From Mucidula mucida (Eukaryota > Basidiomycota > Agaricomycetes > Agaricales > Physalacriaceae), in the NCBI GenBank assembly GCA_015501055.1, contig JADNYV010000055.1, forward strand, positions 124,001-188,000: a stretch of 64,000 nt of DNA. Direction: 5' to 3'. Shown piece by piece: positions 55,957-64,000 of this stretch. Positions within the stretch are counted from its first letter, which is position 1, and each line of letters starts with the position of its first letter. The translations under genes were made by a program, and so were the position numbers. The notes below the pieces were generated by a model, which saw only the letters and a list, made by a program, of their open reading frames with translations, was not told where the DNA came from and searched no databases.

Positions 55957-58900
55957 ATGTCTGCCCCTCAAAAACAGTATAATCTTCGCAGCTCCACCCG
56001 GAATGCAGCTTTGGCTGCGATCCCCGTGCCGCGCGTTGTTGATACTGGACATGGTACGTCCGCCGCTGTTGATGTCAATACTGATCTTTCGTCAGTTTCA
56101 GCTCTGTCCGGACCACCCGAATCCGCTGCCTCGCGTGGCAATCCACAGGTGGGAACAAACACGTCGGGTTTATCCCAGATGGACGACGCTGCCGGTGACC
56201 CCCAGCGGGCGCCCGCCGTTGATCCTGGAAATACGGGTCTCTCCACGTTTGGTGGAGGATCTGATATCTCCTTCAATATTGACCAGGGTCCGCCTGGTCT
56301 TAGTAGAGACAATAACGCGCCTGGTAGACGTACCAGTCGTGGTTTTACGGACAGTAGTCCCACTGCGAATGAAGAGCTCACCAATGAGCAACTTGAAGCT
56401 ATCATTTTCGCTGAAGAAGAAATGGATGACGATGAACGCGACAGGTACCGTCGCCGTCAAGCCTGGGCCGAGTCGCATCAAGAACGCGAACTCTCTTAGA
56501 GCCCCAAACCTGGCCCATCCCGCGATAAAGGGAAACAAGTCGATTACCGTGAGAAGAACATTCCCGGTATTGATCAGGAAGACATGAATCCTGAGGCACA
56601 AGCTGAAATGCTTCGCATCTACGAGATGCTCAGGAAACAAGATGTTGACATGCAGAGAGCCATCATGGATGGTTTGCTTGCCAAGACAACTCAGGAAGCT
56701 AGTGAAAGTCCTGACCCGGCACCAATGAAGCCAAAGCCAAGTGCGAGACGTCCGGTTACTATTGAGGAAGTAACGGACGAAGATGACATTGATGACAGCT
56801 CGAGTTCTGAATCAGAACCTGTCAACTTACCAAAGCCGGGTCCGAGACGTCCTGAGAATGCAAACAAGAATTCCGCACCGGCACCCACCAATCCAAAGCC
56901 GGGTCTGAAGCGAACTGTTACCATTGAAGAAGTTGTAGACAACAATAATAGTATGGAAGCTTCTCAGAAGGCTAAGAAACACCCTGAACATGAATCTACA
57001 GCTCCAGCACCCAGCGAGAGGTCACGTAACAGCAGTCGCATGTCTGCATCAGTCCAACCGGTGATTCAGAACCTAATCAACAGCAATATGGCGCGAACAC
57101 GCACCATAATCAACGGTAATCAGCCAGCTGTTCAATCGACAGCTGGAGGATTCGTTCAGAACGTTCCAAGTACCCAGGTTCCGACGAACAGCTTCTTAGC
57201 TCAGGCTCTTCGTGGTGCCGCCAACTGGAAAGGTGGATCAACGCTTCCTAAGAGACACACATCCAGGAAGAAGTCGCCCACCAAGAAGCAGGCATCCAAG
57301 AAGAAGCAGGCAGCCAAGAAGAAGCGGTCGTCGCGGAAGGCACAGCCATCCAATAATCCAAGTGATAGTTCAGACTCGAGCAGCTCAGAGTCATCAACTG
57401 AATCCTCTGACGGCTCGGAGTCGAGCTCTGACTCGGATGAGTCTGGCAATGGTCGTGGCCGTGGCAATTATCGCTTTAGTCGCGCGAAACCTATTGAGCC
57501 AAAGTCGTATGACGGAACACCTGATGTACATCTCGTTAGTCGGTTCATTTCTGAATGTGATGTTTACCTTGAGATGTTAAATGACAAATCGAGTCGCGAC
57601 GTGTTCAACGTCTCTCGTTTCCTCGAAGGCAAAGCGAGATGGTTCTATGATAAGATGGTTCATCGAGACTACTGGCAATGGAAACTCATGTACTTCTTCA
57701 ACGAGATGTTTAACTATTGCTTCCCGAAGGATTTCCTCACGGATCTACGGGATCAAGTTGATACCTGCCGCCAAGGTAGTCGAACCGTTCGTGATTACGC
57801 ATATGAGCTTGATGATCTGTATCACATTCTGAGTGATGAATCGGATCGTGTGCGTGTCCTGAAACTGTTCAAGGGTCTGCGCATTTCAATCCAGAATGAG
57901 TTAAAGCTTCGTGGATACCACGCGGAGACATGTACCTGGGACCAAATCCTAGACATGGCGGAAACAGTTGAACAAGTTCTGAGCTCGAACGAAGCTACAA
58001 GTCGTCGGAATTATAATCACCAACAACGTGGAAATCAACGACATACCAACTTCCAAAGTGAGAATAACAAGTATAACCAGATCCCGCGGCCCAAACGTGA
58101 CTATTCTCCAAAGCCGGCGCGTCAGACTTCTACTGATGAGGGCCTGGAACGATGGGGAAAATGTCCCGTGAACTCGACACGTCGTTGGTCGAAGCCGGCT
58201 CCACCGAAGAACAACCCTTACAAAGGGAAGAAAGGTGGCAATTCCGCCCAGCCAAACCGTCTCTCGCAGAAGGAGCGTGATGAGCACATTGCAGAAGGAA
58301 GGTGTTTTGAGTGCCATGAGACTGGACACGTCTCAAGGAACTGTCCAACTCGGAACTCCGCCTCTGGAAGTCGCACAGCGCCTCCTGGCCTCCGTGCCGC
58401 GAGTATTTGGTTTGACGTGACAGAGACTGAACGTCTCAATCGCGAAGCATTGTCTGTGGAAGATCAGACACAGATTCAACTTAATCATATGTTGATTAAT
58501 GATCTAGATGACTTACCAAAGGCATTTGAACCTCAACTGCTTCCCCAGCTGACGGAACAACCCGTTATATGTGACTACTGGGAGTCTGAGCCTTTCTTCA
58601 ATATGTTTACTGAGGAGGACATTGAAAAATGGACTCACCGGTGGATTGGGCCACTTCTGAGTGATTTTCACCTTGAAGATTTGGAGCGAGGCGGACCTTA
58701 TCCCGGCGATCCAGATACGCCAGACGATGACTCTCGTTTCAGCCTATACAACATATCAAGTAATGAATATGTGCTGGTTGACAGCTATCATGATGAAGAC
58801 CTACCTGATGGTACTTCCGCGGGTGTCAAGATCCCTGTTGATGCTCTGAAAGGTCAGGAGTTGTCCGTGTGGTACTGGATGTACCGGTTCCGCATGGCTA

Positions 58901-60015
58901 ATCAGCAGTCGCTTCCGTTGCCATACACAATGTTCCCAAAAGCGGGTGGAGATGTTCTTCTTGGCCTGGTCCGTGAGTTCCTGAACCAATGGGTTCATTC
59001 GCGTTCACGCTTCGACGTAGAGTTCTGTGACGTTGAAGGAACTGTGTTCAGCATCACGGACACTAGGCTCCAGATGATGTTCTATATTAATCGGACGGAG
59101 ATCTTGAACTCTCACCTATCGCTTGGGAACTGGTGGATGCGACAGATCGAGAAGCTGCGTACTCATTGTAGTCGCGCCGAATTCTGGTCCGATCCTGACT
59201 TCTACTTCGAGACTGAGGATGACCCTGTCGATCATCTGTATGTCGGCGCGATTGAGAGGAATGCAGGATCTGCACGTGACTTTAAACGTTTGGTGCCCCG
59301 CCCACTTGTTATTGCAGTCCAGATTGGAGGGCATACTGCTCGTGCCTTGGTGGACTCTGGTTCGCTTGGTGACTTTATGTCCACTACATTGGCAGATCAG
59401 CTTCGTGTTAAGAAGATACAACTGGAGAAACCACTCGCATTACATCTGGCGGTACAGGGATCACGCTCAAAGATTAATCATGGCACAAGAGCACTGTTCG
59501 AATATCAGGGTATTCGGGAACAACGTTACTTTGATATAATTAACCTGGCGAATTATGACTTGATTCTGGGAACACCTTTCCTGTTTCAGCACAAGGCGTC
59601 GTTCGGAGTCAATAAGTATCACCTGAACATTGGGAGTGAAGTCTCCGTGCCTATAGAAGGTGTTAATGTGAGCCAGATTGATGCTCGGATAGCGGAACTT
59701 AGCGAAGAACGGCTGGAGGATGTCCGACAGCATCTTCTGGAGTATGCTGACCCGCTGTTTGTCGACGCGGCGAAGACACTATTACCGCCGCTCCGAGCTA
59801 TCAACCATGAGGTTCCTCTCATAGACGAGAACAAGGTCTACTCTTGGCGACCGTCGCGGTGTCCTGAAGCCTTGAAAGCACAATGGATTCAGAAGAAGAA
59901 TGATTATATTGCCACGGGATTCCCATGCTCTGTATCTACAAGCCGCATCAGCCGAAAGATCAACCAGAACTGCGCTGCGTTGTGGACTTTCGTGAGCGGA
60001 ATGCAAATACTGTAA
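55957..60015 (+). pseudogene. Retroelement gag-protease frame, with one in-frame TAG
   Basis: Frame opens at ATG 55957 (MSAPQKQYNLRSSTRNAAL) and is unbroken to 60015 except for a TAG at 56497-56499, after which the same frame continues. Order: acidic N-terminus; serine/lysine-rich linker; capsid-like gag domain (FISECDVYLEMLNDKSSRDV, RFLEGKARWFYDKMV, VRDYAYELDDLYHILSDES); a CCHC zinc knuckle CFECHETGHVSRNC; protease with the DSG active site (ARALVDSGSLGDFMS) and DLILGTPFLFQH. The frame then fails near 59920, where a deletion separates it from the reverse transcriptase piece. Gag packages element RNA; protease cleaves the polyprotein. Confidence 0.8.
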
Positions 60016-60728
60016 AGATGTCTGCACCCTTACCTGCAATCCCGACGATGCTCTGGCGCGTTGCCGGCCACAAGTACGTCTCGATGTTCAACCTACAGAG
60101 TGGTTATGAGCAGATGCGCACCATTGATGCTCATATACATCGTAACGGGATCACCACACCCGACGGCGTGATTGAGAGCCTGGTACTGGTCCAAGGTGAT
60201 ACCAATGGTCCGGCGACATGTCAGGCATTGATGAACCACATGTTCTTGCCATATCTCGGCGTGTTCGTCGACGTGTACCTTGATGATATCGTGGTATACT
60301 CCGATACTCTGGAAGATCACATCAAACATTGTAAGATTGTGTTTGACATACTGCATCGGGAGAAATTTTACCTCAGTAAGAAGAAATGTCAGATAATGCC
60401 CAAAGAACTTCACATTCTTGGCCATATCATTGATGGTGCGGGGATCCAAATGGATCCAGCTAAAGTGGATAGTGTCAAGACTTGGAAGATTCCGACAAGT
60501 AAGGAACTCTTACAGGGTTTCCTTGGTGCAGTCGGGTACCTTGCTGATAACGTTGCGAATGTCCGTATTCCGATGGGAGTCCTGCATAGTCTCACGTCAA
60601 AGGAGGTTCCGTTCCGCTGGAACGAGACTCATCAGCGCACATTTCTTGAAGTTAAAGAGTACGTTGAGGCTTACCGGGTAATGGGGGTGGGCAATCGGGG
60701 GGGTGTGCCTGTGCGCTTACTAAGCTGA
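59925..60728 (+). pseudogene. Reverse transcriptase fragment
   Basis: In a different frame from gag-protease. Contains the Ty3-type RT core: KPHQPKDQPELRCVVDFRE, MFNLQSGYEQMRTIDAHIH, GPATCQALMNHMFLPYLG, the active-site box VDVYLDDIVVYS (YLDD) and ILGHIIDGAGIQMDPAKVD. It stops at 60728 just inside the RNase H region. Fingers and palm are partly missing upstream because of the deletion near 59920. Confidence 0.85.
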
Positions 60729-60911
60729 TCGAGAGCGCGAAACATGGCACAGCTAGTGTCAAACAACTTCTTGCTTCATTTCCACTTCATTTTAAGTCTT
60801 GCATCTCGATTTCTTGACTGGATTAGTATGGATTAGTGTTATGTATGTAGGTAATGCTCTAGAAGTAAAAAATGTAGGGAATATTCCGAATATGAGTATC
60901 TATCAGGCTGA
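60729..60911. other. Short spacer at retroelement/transposase junction
   Basis: 183 bp, AT-rich; no LTR or target duplication recognised. Confidence 0.5.
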
Positions 60912-63898
60912 TTATAATGCTTGTGGGATAGGTTCTCTCATTTCCACATCGTCGTCGTCGACCTCATCATCCGGGACATTGGAAGACTCATCTGAATGGG
61001 GTAAAGATCCTTCTTTCGCACCACCGCGTGTCTGATACAGCTTACTCGCGTCCACCAGAGCCCTGAGCTTCTCCGGTTTGTTCTTGTAATCCTTCTTCTT
61101 TGACGGCAACGACGACGGGTCCCAGGCCAGATAATGGAGCACCTGGACATTCATCTCAGCCACCGACATCGACATTGAGAAGGCTGATGGATCCACAATC
61201 ATTGTGGCACTCTTCATGGCTTCATCATCTCGCGCTGCCCTGTCCGTCTTCTTCTGCTCCTTCTCCTTGGTCTTTGCATCATTCTCATTAGCTCGCTCCT
61301 TCTGATGAGCAATGTGCGCCTCTCTCCGCTGCCTCTCCTCTCCCAAGCTCTCTTGTTCCCGCTGTGTCTTTTGCAGCCACGCATGATCATCGTTCGTGAA
61401 CATCACATCCATGAAATCCTGGGTGTTGTTCTGCTTGTACGTCGCAATCGCGTTGAACAGGAACAGCGAGAGCCTTGGATTTGCCCGCATAGTGACACAA
61501 TACGAGCCTAGAATGCCCTCGTTTACGTCGTTTGTCGCGGGCATCCATGCTCGGGAGCGTTCATCAACCAATGATTGATCAATGATGCCACCAGGTGCGT
61601 ACTCGGATGAGAATCGGATCCAGGTTGTTAATGAGCCCTCCAGGAACTCAACGAAGAGCTCGCGAAGGTGAGGTAGTTCCTGCTTCATGTCGTGGATGGC
61701 GCTCATAACCACAGGATCCCATTCCATACCCTTCAGCACTGCCGTCTTGGGTGATGCATTGTCAGCTAAGACGAGATCTGGGTTCTTGAACAAGGTCTCC
61801 ACATGTTCGATGGTTTCCTTGTGAAACGGTCCAAGGTCAAGTGCGTTCATCTCTTCATCTGCTCAAACATGTGTGAGGTACGGCCGACAGATAAGCTGAG
61901 AATACAGCGACATGACCACAAGCTCCGTCACTGTAGGGATGTCCAACAAAGCACAATGAAGATTTAACTCCATGTTTGTCCAGCCCGGGCGTGCCTTCGC
62001 ATCATGGATATGCTTCAAGAATGCGCGATAATTTGGGAGATCGCTAACCAGTTCCGACGCCGCCTCGCCATACGTGCCAAAGCGATCGTTACTTGTGTCC
62101 GGGAAGCGGCGATAGTTCTCGTTGCCGTAGCAGGTGCTGAAGTACATCTGGTGCGTATCTTGCTGCCCCTTCTTGTCATCCTTGTGGTTGAAGAGCGCAC
62201 CCGCCAGCGCACAAGTCTTGACACCACCGCGTGTTGAGGCTTCAAGTGCCGTCATCTCCGTCTCGGTGAGTTCCCCATTCTCTGGTGGCTTTTTCGCAGG
62301 ATCTAAGATGCGCTGCAGTAACGCGGCATTCTGTTTGTTCGCCAACGTAACCGGTGGTGGCAGGCCGAGCTTCTCGTATGCCGCCATCATCCTTGTATTC
62401 CCTCCCTTGAAGGCGTTCATGTCCTTATGCATGCAACAGCCCACCCAGAAGAACAAGGTCAGCTCTCGCTTCTCTGCTGCATCCATCTTTTCAAACTGTT
62501 CCAGTCTCAGGCTTCAATACATCCCGTCAAGCGCGGCCAAATCACGAACCGAGCGCTCCTCTGCCGATAACCGATCCCATGCTTCCTGTCCTCCTGCGTC
62601 CTCGATTTTCTGCTTTTGCCATGCCTCCGAAATGCGGAGAACTTCTTGCGCGTTCATCTCCAGTGCCGCTGTCACTCCAAGATCAACGATGGCGGAATCT
62701 GTCTTCTTTCCGTCAAGATCGCTGCAGATGGCCTTTTCGTTGTTGGCGTGATCACCGTGGATCCCCTTCAGCCATTTATAGAACAGTCTGAGGTCAGCCT
62801 TCATGCCTGTTCGCTGTCCGAGTGGACTAGTCCTTGCACGAGCCATATGGTGGGTGACAGTTTGCTCCCAAGACATAACTGAGCCTTTGCTAGAATGATC
62901 CAATGTCGAATGGACTCCCACAAGTCGACTCTTTGGCTTAGACGTAGCTGTCGGCACCGTCTTGCCCGCCTTATAGTCAGGTACGCGCATGTTGATATGC
63001 TTCGCCTCGTAATTGATGTTTCGGTTAGACGTGCTATCCTGACTGATTGTTACATCTTGTGGGCAGTTAGATAGTACATTCTATTAAGCAAGCGGTGCGT
63101 ACTCTCTGATTTCTCCATTTCATAGGCCATCTGAACTTCAGCGGCAATGCCTGCTTCATGTATAGCTCGGCGCACCGTGCGACGACTCATGACACGGTCA
63201 ACGCGGATACCAAGGCCTCCCGCGATAGTCTTTAGCAGCTTCCCAACGTTAGCCTGTGATACGCCACCGCATACCATCAGGCGCGCGAGTTTCCGTGCTT
63301 CAGGGGTGTAGACTCCTTGCTGGCGGAGACGTACAACGCCAGTGTTACGCGCGCGTGATCGTTGAACTGCGCCTCCGAGTGCTAGTAGTTTCAACTTCTG
63401 GCGAGTGCTCAGCTGAGCAAGAGCCTTTCGCGCCCTTTCAGTGTCTCGGAGTCTCGCTCTTGTAGCCTGGAGCTTGCTGTCGAGATCTGCAGCATGCTGT
63501 TGTGCCTCTTGGAGACGTTTCTCGTAGCGCCGGATGGAGACGGAGGCAGCCGACTGGATATCCTTGATCTGCTGACGGAGAAGCTGGTTCTCTTCAACAA
63601 GCTTCGTGTTTTTGAGCAGGACTCGGGTGAGCTTTTTCTTTGTATTGCGAAAGCCCTTCTTGAATTTTTCCACCTGCACCAAGGTCTGATCATACTTCCG
63701 CTTTGACACTTTGGGAGACTCGGGTGGGACAGGGATATTTTCCTTTCCGCATTTCGGGGTCGATTCCTTGCCATTTCGCTTGGCTTGCACGGCTGCAAAC
63801 TGTGCTTTCTGAGCGCTAGAACGAGAAGGTGTTCTTTTCTCCTTTTGCAGGCCGAGAAAGCTTGTAGTACGCGACTTAGAGTCCCGTTTTGTATCCAT
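60912..63898 (-). pseudogene. Transposase-like protein, 979 codons, two in-frame TGA
   Basis: Starts at ATG 63898; exon 1 63898-63103, intron 63056-63102 (47 nt), exon 2 63055-60912; the total is an exact multiple of three. N-terminus: basic region, long coiled coil (KNTKLVEENQLLRQQIKDIQ), helix-turn-helix-like SRRTVRRAIHEAGIAAEVQ. Core: ISQDSTSNRNIN (Asp codon 63036-63038), FFWVGCCMHKDMNAFKGG (CxxH at 62427-62438), GGVKTCALAGALFNHKDDKK, and TNDVNEGILGSY (Glu codon 61518-61520). A D, C-x2-H, E order is typical of several RNase-H-fold cut-and-paste transposases. The tail is a charged helix and an acidic end. Two TGA codons (62514-62516 and 61863-61865) interrupt an otherwise continuous frame. 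I recognise it as a repeated agaricomycete protein type without a name; transposase function is inferred. Confidence 0.6.
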
Positions 63899-64000
63899 GA
63901 TCTGTATTCAACATTTTGGTCAATTATTCCACTGTGAAACCTGCCAAACTGACCCGCAACGTTGTTTTTTGGTCAGATCGTGCCACAAGTAACGCAAACT
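63899..64000. promoter_or_regulatory. Upstream region of the transposase-like gene (cut by window end)
   Basis: 102 bp only; no terminal inverted repeat can be tested because the flank lies outside the window. Confidence 0.3.

Larger units (their letters stand above)
55302..60728 (+). mobile_element. Truncated Ty3-type (Metaviridae-like) LTR retroelement
   Basis: A 650-bp leader, gag, protease and part of reverse transcriptase in the order typical of Ty3-type elements. The leader (55302-55956) has a 10-bp hairpin GTCCGAGTCG/CGACTCGGAC at 55605-55628 and a TATA-like CTTATATATAAAG at 55635, consistent with a 5' LTR promoter. RNase H is cut after EAYRVMG, and integrase and 3' LTR are absent, so the LTR borders cannot be confirmed. 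Not autonomous. Confidence 0.75.

Noticed and set aside
56170..56640. Antisense open frames opposite gag
   Set aside because: Shadow frames of the retroelement coding strand.
60729..60911. Remnant 3' LTR after the retroelement
   Set aside because: No similarity seen to 55302-55956.

Overview
The window looks like a transposon-rich, gene-sparse stretch of a mushroom-forming fungus genome (Basidiomycota, Agaricomycetes). The evidence is: many 47-57 nt introns with GT..AG ends; a KDZ transposase with a CxC2-type cysteine cluster; several copies of a basidiomycete F-box/zinc-binding gene family; a tandem pair of DUF6534-type membrane proteins; and a Ty3-type retroelement. There are no bacterial features, no CRISPR array and no tRNA or rRNA that I can support.

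Layout, left to right. 1-2417 (minus): F-box gene copy A, the only copy that still reads open, cut by the window edge. 4131-5779 (minus): decayed GATA zinc-finger gene. 7321-8853 (plus): intact three-exon gene of unknown function. 11390-29010: a second F-box copy (pieces B and C, minus) split by a 14.6-kb KDZ transposon at 13622-28243. That transposon holds a dead KDZ transposase (13979-17552), a solo LTR inside it, a hAT fragment with a perfect 120-bp inverted repeat, a viroplasmin/RNase H1-N-like gene and its divergently transcribed, decayed partner. 30193-31329: FAD monooxygenase. 31607-34235: a captured fragment of the GATA gene 5' flank in front of a decayed gene, then an intact three-exon unknown gene. 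34791-37996: a 635-bp insertion with a 10-bp target duplication, then F-box copy D (plus, decayed). 39692-40929: F-box-like gene. 41561-43430: O-methyltransferase. 44619-47851: two DUF6534-type membrane protein genes sharing a 13-nt micro-exon, both damaged. 48176-49705: coiled-coil protein. 52195-54647: tandem pair of small membrane proteins (first frameshifted, second intact). 54554-55301: large fold-back inverted repeat. 55302-60728: truncated Ty3-type element. 60912-63898 (minus): a 979-codon transposase-like gene with two in-frame TGA codons.

How it fits together. Apart from a handful of housekeeping or secondary-metabolism-like genes (monooxygenase, O-methyltransferase, two unknown multi-exon genes, F-box-like gene), the region is a record of repeated insertion and duplication: an F-box locus was copied, one copy was split by a KDZ element, and that element then took in an LTR element and a hAT fragment. 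The best candidates for undescribed biology are the KDZ element's cargo genes and terminal hairpins, and the transposase-like gene at the right edge, whose motif order (D, CxxH, NEG) suggests an RNase-H-fold transposase family I cannot name.
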